Source: Oceaniferula marina (GTDB taxonomy: Bacteria; Verrucomicrobiota; Verrucomicrobiia; Verrucomicrobiales; Akkermansiaceae). From it: DNA of 64,000 nt. Position 1 is the stretch's first letter; the number at the start of each line of letters is the position of its first letter. Positions 51,464 through 59,743 of the stretch are shown here, piece by piece. The stretch is from the NCBI RefSeq assembly GCF_013391475.1, contig NZ_JACBAZ010000002.1, positions 347,104-411,103 of the forward strand. The letters are read 5' to 3'. The notes beneath the pieces were generated by a model. That model was not told the origin of the DNA. It made no database searches and saw only the letters and a program-made list of their open reading frames with translations. The position numbers and the translations under genes are program-made.

Positions 51464-52030
51464 ATGTTTGTAGATGAGCCAAACTGGAGCAGTTGCACAG
51501 AGGAGGAGCTCTGATCTTATATAGCGTGGCATTTGGATGACGCGGGTATTTATTCTGTTCTTGTTGGTGGGGCGGTGGTCGCGATTTATACGGAAGGTTT
51601 GTATCGGTCTGGCGACTTGGATATTGTGCCTGACGACTTTCAAAGAAAAAAGCTTGGGCATACCCTTGAAGGTTTGGGTTTTCGAACAGGCAAAGGCAGA
51701 TACTACGAGCATCCCTTATGTAAGCACTTGGTCGTGGAGTTTCCCAAAGGGCCTGTTGAGTTAGGTGAGGAACATCCGGTTATTGCTGATGAGATCGAAT
51801 ACCAAGGGAAGACGATCAGGTTGTTGTCCCCGACAGATTGTGTCAAAGATCGATTAGCATCTTATATTCATTGGGGAACTCGAGATTGTTTTGACCAAGC
51901 AGTGTTGGTTTGCCAGAGACAGTCAGAGCGGGTTGATCTAGAGAATCTTCGCAAGTGGTGTGATTCCGAAGGCGGGAGCTATGCATACGAAGAGCTACTT
52001 AAGCAATTGGCAGGTCTCGAATCTGAGTAA
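51464..52030 (+). pseudogene. Nucleotidyltransferase gene interrupted by an in-frame TGA
   Basis: The reading frame from ATG 51464 encodes a short, sensible N terminus ending TEEEL, meets TGA at 51512-51514, and then continues open to 52030 as SYIAWHLDDAGIYSVLVGGAVVAIYTEG..., a DUF6036/AbiEii-like nucleotidyltransferase with GGAVV and SGDLDIV. Without the TGA it would be 188 residues. The part after the TGA could still be made from the TTG at 51533 (165 residues), but would lack the first helix. Its stop codon is the first three bases of the right-hand 94 bp repeat. Confidence 0.7.
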
Positions 52031-52121
52031 ATCTTCGCGGCTTGGCGGCTTTGCGTGAAATAAATCAGAGAAGCTCCTGATTTCCTGTCGAACGAAGCAT
52101 CAAGATCCGGTTATCAGTTAT
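52028..52121. repeat. 94 bp direct repeat, right copy
   Basis: Begins at the TAA stop of the nucleotidyltransferase gene. Near-identical to 50921-51014. The two copies bracket the regulator/nucleotidyltransferase pair. Confidence 0.92.
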
Positions 52122-52184
52122 CAGTTATCAGTTGTCCGTCTCCTATTGTCTGTTGTCTGTCCTCTATTTTTCGACTCTTAAGCC

Positions 52185-52237
52185 TTTCAACGAAACGAAG
52201 TTTCATTCAACTTCCCGACTTCCCGACTTCCCGACTT
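52185..52237 (+). repeat. TTCAAC-hairpin site H and octamers before epsI
   Basis: TTTCAAC, GAAAC-GAA-GTTTC (52192-52204), ATTCAAC, then three CTTCCCGA octamers ending just before the ATG at 52245. Confidence 0.88.
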
Positions 52238-52244
52238 CCACAGC

Positions 52245-53012
52245 ATGAATACCGAGCCTTCCAACTCCTGCACTCCCGAACTCCAGCACTCCCGAACTCC
52301 CGCCGTCGTTCGGCGGCTGTATATCTTAGCTTGCCTTTTGGCGCTTGGTTTTTCGATGATCTGGCTGCTACCGAAGTCGGGGGAAATGAAACCATCCCGC
52401 TTGAAACGCCCTTTGCCGATGCAGTTTGGTTCGATCTGGGGTAAATCAACCGAGGTAACCGGAGAGGAGTTAAAAATTCTGGCGAAGGATACGGAGTTTG
52501 AGCGGGCGCAGTACATGAATCGTGATTTTCCGACCCGACCACCGGTTGAGGCATCGGTTGTGTTTTCCGGTAAGGATCTGAATAACAGCATTCACCGACC
52601 GGAGCGTTGTTTGAGGTCACAGGGATGGAATTTTACCAAGGAGCGCAAGGTGATGGTGAAGGGGGCGATGCCTGATGGGGCGGATATGCCGTTCCGGGAA
52701 ATTGTCTGCGCAAAGCCGGTTCAGCTGAAAAACGGAGAGGTCGTTGAAGTGATGCGGGTACAGTATTATACCTTCTTTGGCCATACAGCTGTAACAGAAG
52801 ATCACTACGGGAGGACTCTTCAGGATATGAAAGACCGTTTGTTTAAGGGATATGATCAGCAGTGGGCATACGCCACATTTTCCATGCCTGTATACAATCA
52901 ATCCCATGTGGACCTGGGTATGGTTCACCCATCCAATGTGTATACGCTTGAGGAATCGGAAGCGATTTTGGCCGAGTTTATTCAAAAGCTCGCACCGCTT
53001 GTTGTGGAGTAG
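52245..53012 (+). CDS. epsI: EpsI-family exosortase-associated protein
   Basis: 255 residues. After a repeat-encoded N-terminal tail (NSCTPELQHSRTP from GCACTCCCGAACTCC-type units) there is one membrane helix (about 23-43) and a periplasmic EpsI domain with NNSIHRPERCLRSQGW, the family's HRPE-x-C-x-GW block, and NQSHVDLGMVHPS. EpsI partners exosortase in polysaccharide export and PEP-CTERM processing. Ordinarily it follows exosortase directly; here the two are separated. A later start would remove the repeat-derived residues, but no ATG is available before the membrane helix. Confidence 0.9.
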   Translation: MNTEPSNSCTPELQHSRTPAVVRRLYILACLLALGFSMIWLLPKSGEMKPSRLKRPLPMQFGSIWGKSTEVTGEELKILAKDTEFERAQYMNRDFPTRPPVEASVVFSGKDLNNSIHRPERCLRSQGWNFTKERKVMVKGAMPDGADMPFREIVCAKPVQLKNGEVVEVMRVQYYTFFGHTAVTEDHYGRTLQDMKDRLFKGYDQQWAYATFSMPVYNQSHVDLGMVHPSNVYTLEESEAILAEFIQKLAPLVVE

Positions 53013-53094
53013 GTTTTATAGGGGACAGGCAGCAGAGGACAGAAGATGGGAAGGTTGAAAAACAGACAGCAGAAACAAGCCCTTGGATGACCAA

Positions 53095-53209
53095 TTACAA
53101 ATAACGAATCACTCATTCCGAAGAATCCGTCATTGCGGATTCTGAGTGCAACTTCTTCTTGCTTAAACCCCCGTTTGACTTTATGGCTGCCCGTGAGGCA
53201 GCTTTTTTT
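53095..53209 (+). ncRNA. Candidate small RNA or structured 3' region with intrinsic terminator
   Basis: A bulged stem (CACTCA 53110-53115 with TGAGTG 53143-53148) encloses a perfect 8 bp hairpin AGAATCCG/CGGATTCT (53122-53143), followed by a strong terminator. It lies 100-200 nt after epsI. No open frame is supported. It could be a stand-alone sRNA or the 3' end of the epsI transcript. Confidence 0.4.
53186..53209 (+). terminator. Rho-independent terminator after epsI
   Basis: GCTGCC-CGTGA-GGCAGC followed by seven T. It is one of only two textbook intrinsic terminators I found in the window. Confidence 0.85.
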
Positions 53210-53260
53210 GTATCTACAAGATGAGTTGGTGGAGTTGGGAAGTGAAGTTGTGAGGTTGAC

Positions 53261-53342
53261 CCGCACTCCCGCACTCCCGCACTCCCGCACTCCCGCACTC
53301 CCGCACTCCCGCACTCCCGCACTCCCGCACTCCCGCACTCCC
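53261..53342. repeat. Octamer array (CCGCACTC)n before the sugar transferase
   Basis: Ten near-perfect copies, ending 4 bases before ATG 53347. Confidence 0.95.
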
Positions 53343-53346
53343 CACC

Positions 53347-54756
53347 ATGTTCGGTTCCAAACAACGAGAGCAATTTTCCATCCAAGCATTGCAGCTGAGT
53401 GATGCCTTTTTGGTGTGGTTGTCCTTTTGGTTGGCCGATGAATTTCGACCTCAATTGAGGGCTCTCTTCGGGATGGAGGATGCCGGTAAAATCGGTCTGT
53501 ATGAGATTTCCTGGCTCTTGTTTATTGTGGTCCCTTTTACACCACTGATTCTTGAGTTGCTTGGATTTTACCGCAATATGATGCGGAAGACGGTGGCGAA
53601 ATCCGTCAACCAGATGTTGCGCTGTCTAGCTCTGATTGGTGTGATTGTAGCCGTTGCGGTGGTTTTCTTCCAGATGGCTCCATCGAGTCGGATTGTATTG
53701 ACGGCGGCTTTTTTGATCTCGGGTGTATTGCTTTTGATTCGTGATGCCGTGGTGCGTTCGGCCTTGAGGAAATCGGCTCGTGATGAAGGGTATCGGGAAC
53801 GGGTGGTGATTGCAGGTGCTCCGGATGAGATCAAGGAGTTGATCGAGTCGATGCCTGAGGAAGTAACTGATTACTGGGAGGTGGTGAAGGAGTTTGACCT
53901 GACCGCTTGGAATTTGGATGCCTTGGAGGAGGTGTTAATTGAGCACTCGGTGCATCGGGTGATTATTGCTGCGCGGGGGGCGGTGTTTCGTCAGATTTCC
54001 CGCACTGTGGAGCTTTGTGAAAAGCAGGGGATCGAAGCCTGGGTTTCCGCTGGGTTCATCCGCACTCAGGTATCGCGTCCAACCTTCGACAACTTGGGCG
54101 GGCAGCCGATGCTCGTGTTACGTGCGACGCCCGAACTTTCCTGGGCCTTGCTTCTGAAGGGGGCGATGGATCGGGTCGGGGCGTTTTTCTTTATTCTATG
54201 CACCTCTCCGCTCTGGCTATTTGCCATGATTGGTATTCGGCTTGCCAGCCCTGGGGCTCCGGTGTTTTTCCGTCAGGATCGTGCCGGTAAATATGGCAAG
54301 ACCTTTAAAATGTGGAAGTTCAGGACGATGGTTCCAGATGCTGAGGCAAAATTGGCTGAGGTGAAGGAAGAGGTTGGGAATGAGATGAGCGGGCCGGTGT
54401 TTAAATTGGAGAATGACCCCCGGGTATTTCCTTTCGCCCGATTCTTGAGAAAGTGGAGTATTGATGAACTTCCGCAAATGTTGAATGTTCTGACCGGAGA
54501 CATGAGCTTGGTCGGGCCGCGTCCCTTACCGGTGTATGAGGTGAAGGAGTTTGAGAAATCCGAGCATCGGCGACGCCTTAGTGTGAAACCTGGAATTACC
54601 TGTACCTGGCAAGCCGGTGGACGTAATACCATCACCGAGTGGGAAGACTGGGTGAAGATGGACCTGGAATACATTGATAATTGGTCATTGTGGCTGGATA
54701 TCAAGTTGCTGCTTATGACGGTTCCCGCCGTGCTCTTTGGGAAAGGCGCGAAGTAG
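53347..54756 (+). CDS. Polyprenyl-phosphate sugar-1-phosphate transferase (WbaP/EpsE type)
   Basis: 469 residues. It has four to five N-terminal helices, a CoA-binding-like middle domain (VVIAGAPDEIKELIE) and a C-terminal bacterial sugar transferase domain: a membrane helix around 278-300, then RQDRAGKYGKTFKMWKFRTM, KLENDPRVFPFARFLRKWSIDELPQMLNVLTGDMSLVGPRP and GITCTWQAGGRN. It starts the repeat unit by moving a sugar-1-phosphate to undecaprenyl phosphate at the inner membrane. It follows exosortase and EpsI genes, as in many exosortase-linked polysaccharide loci. Confidence 0.95.
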   Translation: MFGSKQREQFSIQALQLSDAFLVWLSFWLADEFRPQLRALFGMEDAGKIGLYEISWLLFIVVPFTPLILELLGFYRNMMRKTVAKSVNQMLRCLALIGVIVAVAVVFFQMAPSSRIVLTAAFLISGVLLLIRDAVVRSALRKSARDEGYRERVVIAGAPDEIKELIESMPEEVTDYWEVVKEFDLTAWNLDALEEVLIEHSVHRVIIAARGAVFRQISRTVELCEKQGIEAWVSAGFIRTQVSRPTFDNLGGQPMLVLRATPELSWALLLKGAMDRVGAFFFILCTSPLWLFAMIGIRLASPGAPVFFRQDRAGKYGKTFKMWKFRTMVPDAEAKLAEVKEEVGNEMSGPVFKLENDPRVFPFARFLRKWSIDELPQMLNVLTGDMSLVGPRPLPVYEVKEFEKSEHRRRLSVKPGITCTWQAGGRNTITEWEDWVKMDLEYIDNWSLWLDIKLLLMTVPAVLFGKGAK

Positions 54757-55111
54757 CCTAAAATCCACGGTAGTGGATTTTAGGAGTTCTTGGTTCTTGG
54801 TTCTGAAGTTAAGGAGTTAAGGAGTTAAGGAGTTAAGGAGTTAAGGAGTTCAAGGAGTTCAAGCAGTTCAAGGAGTTCAAGGAGTTCAAGGAGTTCAAGG
54901 AGTTCAAGGAGTTCAAGGAGTTCAAGGTTCTGAAGTTCTTTGTTCGTCCTTCGCACTTCCCAACTTCCCAACTTCCCAACTTCCCGACTTCCCGACTTCC
55001 CGACTTCCCGACTTCCCGACTTCCCGACTTCCCGACTTTTTACACTTTAGCATTGTCATTGGCAGATCTTGTTTCACATTTGGGTTTCCACCACTGTAGG
55101 CACCACATACC
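54757..55111. repeat. Large compound tandem-repeat block before prs
   Basis: A 355 bp gap filled almost wholly by repeats: TTCTTGG units, about five AGGAGTTA octamers, about nine AGGAGTTCA nonamers, then about eleven CTTCCCAA/CTTCCCGA octamers (54954-55037). After them come about 70 bp of ordinary sequence that probably carries the prs promoter. Orientation switches from purine-rich to pyrimidine-rich across the block. Confidence 0.93.
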
Positions 55112-56047
55112 ATGAAAATATTCAGCGGAAAGGCTCACCAAGAGCTCGCAGAGAAGATCGCGGCCCACTTGGGCACCACCCTGGCCGATGTTAATGTCAC
55201 CTCTTTCCCAGACGGTGAATCCTTCGTCCAGATCAACGAAAATATCCGGGGAGAGGACGTGTATCTCATCCAGCCAACCTGTCCGGCGACCAATCATAAT
55301 TTAATGGAAATGTTGATTATGGTGGATGCTGCCAAGCGCGCGAGTGCAGGGCGGATCACTGCAGTGATGCCGTTTTTTGGATATGCCCGGCAGGATCGGA
55401 AAGATCAGCCTCGTGTGCCGATCACAGCCAAGCTGGTTGCGAACCTGATTGAAGCGGCAGGTGTCGATCGCGTCCTGACCATGGATCTGCATGCTGCACA
55501 GATTCAGGGATTTTTCGATATTCCGGTCGATCATCTGTATGCCAAGCCGGTATTTATTAAGCACCTGCGTGAGCAGCACGGCGATGATGCCAGCAATTTG
55601 ACCGTTGTTTCTCCGGACGTGGGAGGTGTCAAAATGGCTCGCTCGTATGCAGACAAATTGGGTGCGGAGTTGGCGATTGTTGCCAAGCACCGGGTCAGCG
55701 CGACCAAGGTCGAAGCGATGAACGTCATCGGAGATGTTGATGGCCGGAATGTGTTACTGGTCGACGACATGACGGAAACTGCCGGAACCTTGTGTGCGGC
55801 GGCGAAGATCCTCAAGGACCACGGAGCCCAGAAAATCTACGCCGGTGTTTCCCACGGGGTTCTTGGCGACATGGGGCGCCAGCGCATTTTGGAGTCGGCG
55901 ATTGAGCAAGTCATTACAACGGATTCCGTGCCTCAGGCGTATGGAGAAAAGGTTGAGGTGGTTTCTGTTGCCGGTCTCTTTGGGGATGCGATTTCCCGAA
56001 TTCATGACGGAAAATCAGTAACCTCACTCTTTGACATTGACGAATAG
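55112..56047 (+). CDS. prs: Ribose-phosphate pyrophosphokinase
   Basis: Makes PRPP from ribose-5-phosphate and ATP. 311 residues, the usual length. Visible are FPDGESFVQI, the ATP region PFFGYARQDRKDQPR, the TMDLHAAQIQGFF segment, VSPDVGGVKMA, and the PRPP-binding loop NVLLVDDMTETAGT. It is followed by rplY, a common bacterial arrangement (prs-ctc-pth). Confidence 0.97.
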   Translation: MKIFSGKAHQELAEKIAAHLGTTLADVNVTSFPDGESFVQINENIRGEDVYLIQPTCPATNHNLMEMLIMVDAAKRASAGRITAVMPFFGYARQDRKDQPRVPITAKLVANLIEAAGVDRVLTMDLHAAQIQGFFDIPVDHLYAKPVFIKHLREQHGDDASNLTVVSPDVGGVKMARSYADKLGAELAIVAKHRVSATKVEAMNVIGDVDGRNVLLVDDMTETAGTLCAAAKILKDHGAQKIYAGVSHGVLGDMGRQRILESAIEQVITTDSVPQAYGEKVEVVSVAGLFGDAISRIHDGKSVTSLFDIDE

Positions 56048-56164
56048 GCTGAAGCTGCTAAACACCGCGGCCCGAGACGTACCGGCAACTCACTCACTAC
56101 TACCACCTGCCTACGTTTTTGGATCTGCTCATTCATCGATTAATCATTCAACCATCTTAAGAAA

Positions 56165-56782
56165 ATGGCTAAACCACAAACTTTAAAAGCAAGCGAGCGC
56201 GCCCGGACCGGGTCTGGCGTTCTTAAGCAAATGCGCCGCGAAGGATTCATTCCTTCTGTCATTTATGGCGGTGGATTTGAAAACAAAAACATCAAGGTTC
56301 ACGCAAAAACCCTGACGGACATGCTCAGTCATGCCGCATCCGAAAGTATCTTGTTCAACCTCGATGTTGAAGGATCCGACACCCAGTTGGCCTTCCTTCA
56401 GGATGTGCAACACAACGCATTGACGGGTGAGATCGTTCACGTTGACTTCCGCGCTGTGGACAACAAAACGGAGATTCACGCGAACCTGCCACTTGAACTC
56501 GTCGGCGAAGCCGCCGGAGCCAAGGCTGGTGGATACCTTGACCAGATGCTTCACAGCCTCGAGGTCAGCTGTTTGCCGCAGGATCTTCCTGAAGGGATTG
56601 AAGCCAGCGTCGAGCACCTCGAAATTGGAGATGCTCTGCACATCGGTGAGATCACTTACCCTGAAGGTGTGAAGCCAGTTCAGAATGCGGACGTCGTGGT
56701 TGCCCTGGTGATCAAGACCCGTGTTGCTAAGAGTGCTGGAGCGGAAGCTACGGATGAAGCAGCTCCTGCCGAGGCTGAGTAA
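56165..56782 (+). CDS. rplY: 50S ribosomal protein L25/general stress protein Ctc
   Basis: 205 residues: an N-terminal L25 5S rRNA-binding domain (KASERARTGSGVLKQMRREGFIPSVIYGG) and a C-terminal TL5/Ctc beta domain (VHVDFRAVDN... LEVSCLPQDLPEGIEASVEHLEIGDALHI), followed by an Ala/Glu-rich tail. The two-domain length is that of the Ctc form. An intrinsic terminator lies 24 bp downstream. Confidence 0.95.
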   Translation: MAKPQTLKASERARTGSGVLKQMRREGFIPSVIYGGGFENKNIKVHAKTLTDMLSHAASESILFNLDVEGSDTQLAFLQDVQHNALTGEIVHVDFRAVDNKTEIHANLPLELVGEAAGAKAGGYLDQMLHSLEVSCLPQDLPEGIEASVEHLEIGDALHIGEITYPEGVKPVQNADVVVALVIKTRVAKSAGAEATDEAAPAEAE

Positions 56783-56805
56783 ACCACTTTGTTTTTCTAA
56801 TCATC

Positions 56806-56841
56806 AACAGCCCGGTGCCTTCATTGGCTCCGGGCTGTTTT
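56806..56841 (+). terminator. Rho-independent terminator after rplY
   Basis: AACAGCCCGG pairs with CCGGGCTGTT and runs into TTTT. A 10 bp stem with an inner TGCC/GGC helix. Confidence 0.85.
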
Positions 56842-56923
56842 GCGTTTGGGAGTGGAGGAGTTTTGAGTGGTGAGTTTCGCGCTTCCGGGTTGCAATTGTG
56901 GATCAGACTTTTAGTTTGCTTGC

Positions 56924-57550
56924 GTGTCTGACATCAAATTGGTTGTAGGTCTGGGAAACCCAGGGGCAAAATACGAACAAACGCGCCATAACATCGGGTT
57001 TTTGGTTGTGGACCGCTTGGTTGGCGACTCCGGATGTTCGATGTCGAACCACCTTCGCTGGCGGGCCCATGTGGCGAAATTACCGGGGCTTGGGACGATT
57101 TTGATGAAGCCCCAGACGTTTATGAATGAAAGCGGCCAATCCGTCGGTGCGGCGGTGAGGTTCTACAAGCTGGAGCCCGAGCAGGTTCTGGTGGTTTACG
57201 ATGATGTTTCACTGCCTTTTGGTGCGCGTCGGTTCCGGATGTCAGGGTCGGCAGGTGGGCACAACGGGATGAAATCGATTATCAGCCACCTGGGAAGTGA
57301 TCGGTTTCCGAGGTTGAAACTGGGAATTGGAATGGACAGTCGACCGGCGGAACTTGCTGGCGCGGAGGGGGAGGCTGCGAAAAATAAGCCTGGAGGAAGT
57401 CTGGTAGGGCATGTTTTGGGTAAATTTTCTGTCGAAGAACGTAATGAATTGGAAAACACGCTTGCAACTGCAGCAGAAGCTGTTCAGTTTGCGCTCTCCG
57501 AAGGAGTAGAGGCAGCTGCCAACGCCTTCAACACGAAGAAAAAGGCATGA
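56924..57550 (+). CDS. pth: Peptidyl-tRNA hydrolase
   Basis: Releases peptides from peptidyl-tRNA for recycling. 208 residues. The N-terminal VGLGNPGAKYEQTRHNIGF holds the catalytic His22; KPQTFMNESGQS and VVYDDVSLPFGARRFR are family motifs. A Gly-rich insertion (AEGEAAKNKPGGS) precedes HVLGKFS. The start is GTG at 56924; no ATG precedes the conserved region. Confidence 0.96.
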   Translation: MSDIKLVVGLGNPGAKYEQTRHNIGFLVVDRLVGDSGCSMSNHLRWRAHVAKLPGLGTILMKPQTFMNESGQSVGAAVRFYKLEPEQVLVVYDDVSLPFGARRFRMSGSAGGHNGMKSIISHLGSDRFPRLKLGIGMDSRPAELAGAEGEAAKNKPGGSLVGHVLGKFSVEERNELENTLATAAEAVQFALSEGVEAAANAFNTKKKA

Positions 57551-57618
57551 CAGAAGGTCGGCATTTTTCTAAAACCAAGCAACCCAAGGTCAATTAACCT
57601 TTAACCAATAGTAAAGCG

Positions 57619-57906
57619 ATGAGCAGAAAATACGAAGGACTGATCGTCCTCAACGCCCAAGGACAAGAAGACAGCCTCAACGATCTCGTTACCGCCGTGG
57701 CCAACGAAATGGAGGCAACCGGAGCCAAGATGGATGAGATCCAGCAACTTGGACGCAAGAAGTTTGCCTACAATGCACGTCACCTCGACGGCGGACATTA
57801 CATCAACTACATTTTCGAAGCCGATCCTGAGGCGATTGAAAAAATTCAGGCGAAGTTGAGCCTGAACACCGGTGTTTACCTTCAGCACTACCAGCGTCTC
57901 GCCTAA
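57619..57906 (+). CDS. rpsF: 30S ribosomal protein S6
   Basis: 95 residues: YEGLIVLNAQGQEDSLNDLV at the N terminus and RKKFAYNARHLDGGHYINYIFEADPEAIEKIQAKL are typical of S6. It sits between pth and ssb, a standard order. rpsR, the usual third member, is not seen in the window. Confidence 0.96.
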   Translation: MSRKYEGLIVLNAQGQEDSLNDLVTAVANEMEATGAKMDEIQQLGRKKFAYNARHLDGGHYINYIFEADPEAIEKIQAKLSLNTGVYLQHYQRLA

Positions 57907-58023
57907 GCGAGCAGCTGGAAACGAGGGTGGATGTCAGGAATGAAGTTCGGGTGATCATTGGGTCACCCGAATTGTTCATTTCCTGATTGCCATCTATCAG
58001 AAATTACGATAAGTCTCCGCATT

Positions 58024-58506
58024 ATGGCTAATTTAAACAAAGTGATGCTCATGGGTAATGTCACCCGTGATATTGAGTTGCGTTATACCCCCAAAGGAAC
58101 TGCGGTGGCTGATATCGGACTCGCGGTTAACCGTGTGCGATCCGGTGAAGGCGGTGAGCGTATTGAGGAGACCACTTTTGTCGATATCACCTTGTGGGGT
58201 AGGACCGCGGAGGTCGCTCACCAGTATTCGGGAAAGGGGCAGCCGCTTTTTGTCGAAGGACGATTGCACATGGATACCTGGGTGGATAAAGCCTCCGGGG
58301 GGAACCGTTCCAAACTCAAAGTTGTCGCCGATAACATTCAGTTGATGGGAACCCGCAGTGGTGGAGGCAGCGGTCAGCAGCAAGCTCCGCAGCAGTCACA
58401 ACAAGCACCCCAGCAACAGGCAGCGCCTCAACAGCAGCAGCCACCTCAAGGCGGCTCCCCGGCCTACGGCGGACCGATTGAGGAGAACGAAGACATCCCG
58501 TTTTAG
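58024..58506 (+). CDS. ssb: Single-stranded DNA-binding protein
   Basis: 160 residues. An OB fold occupies about 1-110 (NKVMLMGNVTRDIELRYTPKGTAVADIGLAVNR, WGRTAEVAHQYSGKGQPLFVEGRL), followed by a Gln/Pro-rich linker and the acidic protein-binding tip DIPF. The ATG at 58024 is chosen; a frame from 57958 would add residues not conserved in SSB. The gene ends at a palindrome-rich convergent boundary. Confidence 0.96.
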   Translation: MANLNKVMLMGNVTRDIELRYTPKGTAVADIGLAVNRVRSGEGGERIEETTFVDITLWGRTAEVAHQYSGKGQPLFVEGRLHMDTWVDKASGGNRSKLKVVADNIQLMGTRSGGGSGQQQAPQQSQQAPQQQAAPQQQQPPQGGSPAYGGPIEENEDIPF

Positions 58507-58532
58507 GGGCGTCCTGAGTGGACAACTCCAGT

Positions 58533-58743
58533 GTAGGACAGGATTGTATCCTGTCGGCATCCCGAGGAATAATCAGGCTGTGAGCTCCGCGTTCCCAAGC
58601 CTGTCGACAGCTTGAAAAGCTGTCCTACTTTTATGGGATCCAGAGGGTGTAGTGCGCTTTATCCTGTGGGTAACCCTTGGGGGATTGGCGGGTCTGGGGT
58701 TGAGCGTTCCCAAGCCTGCCGACAGCTTGAAAAGCTGTCCTAC
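58533..58743. repeat. Three REP-like palindromes between convergent ssb and aroE
   Basis: GTAGGACAGGAT/ATCCTGTCGGCA (58533-58559) plus two inverted copies containing GACAGCTT-GAA-AAGCTGTC (58599-58628, 58714-58743). They probably terminate both genes. The last copy contains the aroE stop codon. Confidence 0.85.
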
Positions 58744-59669
58744 TTTTGGCCTGTCAGGCCTTGTTTCATGACGGTGGTATTGGCTTGGCCTGGGAACCAG
58801 AAATCAAAGGCGAGTGCGCCTTGGTGGAGGAGCATGCTCAGGCCGTTGGCACCGCGTGCTCCTGCAGCATTTGCTGCCGCCAGCAGAGCGGTTACGGGAG
58901 GGGTGTAAATGGCATCGTAGACCATGTGGTGTGGCTGAATACAGGAGCCGGAAAGCGGTAGGGGGTCCATGCGCTGCATCCCTAGCGGGGTTGCATTGAT
59001 GATCAGGTCGGCGTGACCCGCGGCCTCTTCGATCCCCGGGTCATCCGGAGTCATCGCATACAGGGCATCTCCGGGGCCTGCGAGGTGATCAGATTGACGG
59101 TAATAATTCTGTAATTCCTCAGCCAACGATTGTGCTTTTTCCACCGTGCGATTGACCAGCCAGATCTGGTCGCACCCGAGACGGGCACATTGGGTGGCGA
59201 TGGCGCGGCCGGCACCACCTCCCGTTCCGAGCACCATGACCCGAAGGTCGCCGAGATCGACTCCAAACTCCTCATGGATCGCCCGAGCCAGCCCCGGGGC
59301 GTCGGTGTTGTGGCCGATGATGCTGCCGTTGTCGAACAAGATGGTGTTAATTGCTCCGATAGCCTGGGCGTCTTCGGTCAGTTGGTCACAGGCATCAATG
59401 GCTTCAAGTTTATGAGGAACGGTGATGTTGCAGCCGACAAACCCGAGCTCTTGCATTTTATTTAAGGTCTCTTTGATTTCTCCGGGTTCGACCTCGAGTC
59501 GAATGAAGCGCATGTCGAGCCCTGCGTGGTCGAGTGCTGCCTGGTGCATGCCGGGGGAAGCGGAATGTTTGATGGGTTTTCCCAGCACGGCGAGTCGGGC
59601 CGGTTGCGAAGCCCCCTGATCGAGAAGTTCGCGTGATGCAAGATCAGTTGTGGTGTAGACGGGTTTCAT
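58740..59669 (-). CDS. aroE: Shikimate dehydrogenase
   Basis: Reduces 3-dehydroshikimate to shikimate with NADPH. 309 residues, slightly long at the N terminus. Motifs: VLGKPIKHSASPGMHQAAL, GCNITVPHKLEAI (catalytic Lys in VPHK), GAINT, NTDAPGL, and the Rossmann loop LGTGGGAGRA; NATPLGM and the C-terminal GLSMLLHQGA are intact. The last residues (GLTGQK) come from the palindrome element at 58714-58743. Probably in one unit with gltX upstream (74 bp gap). Confidence 0.95.
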   Translation of the reverse strand: MKPVYTTTDLASRELLDQGASQPARLAVLGKPIKHSASPGMHQAALDHAGLDMRFIRLEVEPGEIKETLNKMQELGFVGCNITVPHKLEAIDACDQLTEDAQAIGAINTILFDNGSIIGHNTDAPGLARAIHEEFGVDLGDLRVMVLGTGGGAGRAIATQCARLGCDQIWLVNRTVEKAQSLAEELQNYYRQSDHLAGPGDALYAMTPDDPGIEEAAGHADLIINATPLGMQRMDPLPLSGSCIQPHHMVYDAIYTPPVTALLAAANAAGARGANGLSMLLHQGALAFDFWFPGQANTTVMKQGLTGQK

Positions 59670-59743
59670 GGCAGCTTGGTGGAATGTGGGTGATGGTTGG
59701 CAGCGATGGGGTGGGCAGTGTCCCCGCTTCCTATTGGGGGTCT

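Noticed and set aside
51512-51514. Selenocysteine or reassigned TGA codon
   Set aside because: TGA ends many other genes here, and no selenocysteine insertion hairpin is evident right after it.
54783-55037. Minisatellite as origin of replication or centromere-like site
   Set aside because: The units are the same as those between other genes, and no DnaA boxes or partition genes are seen.
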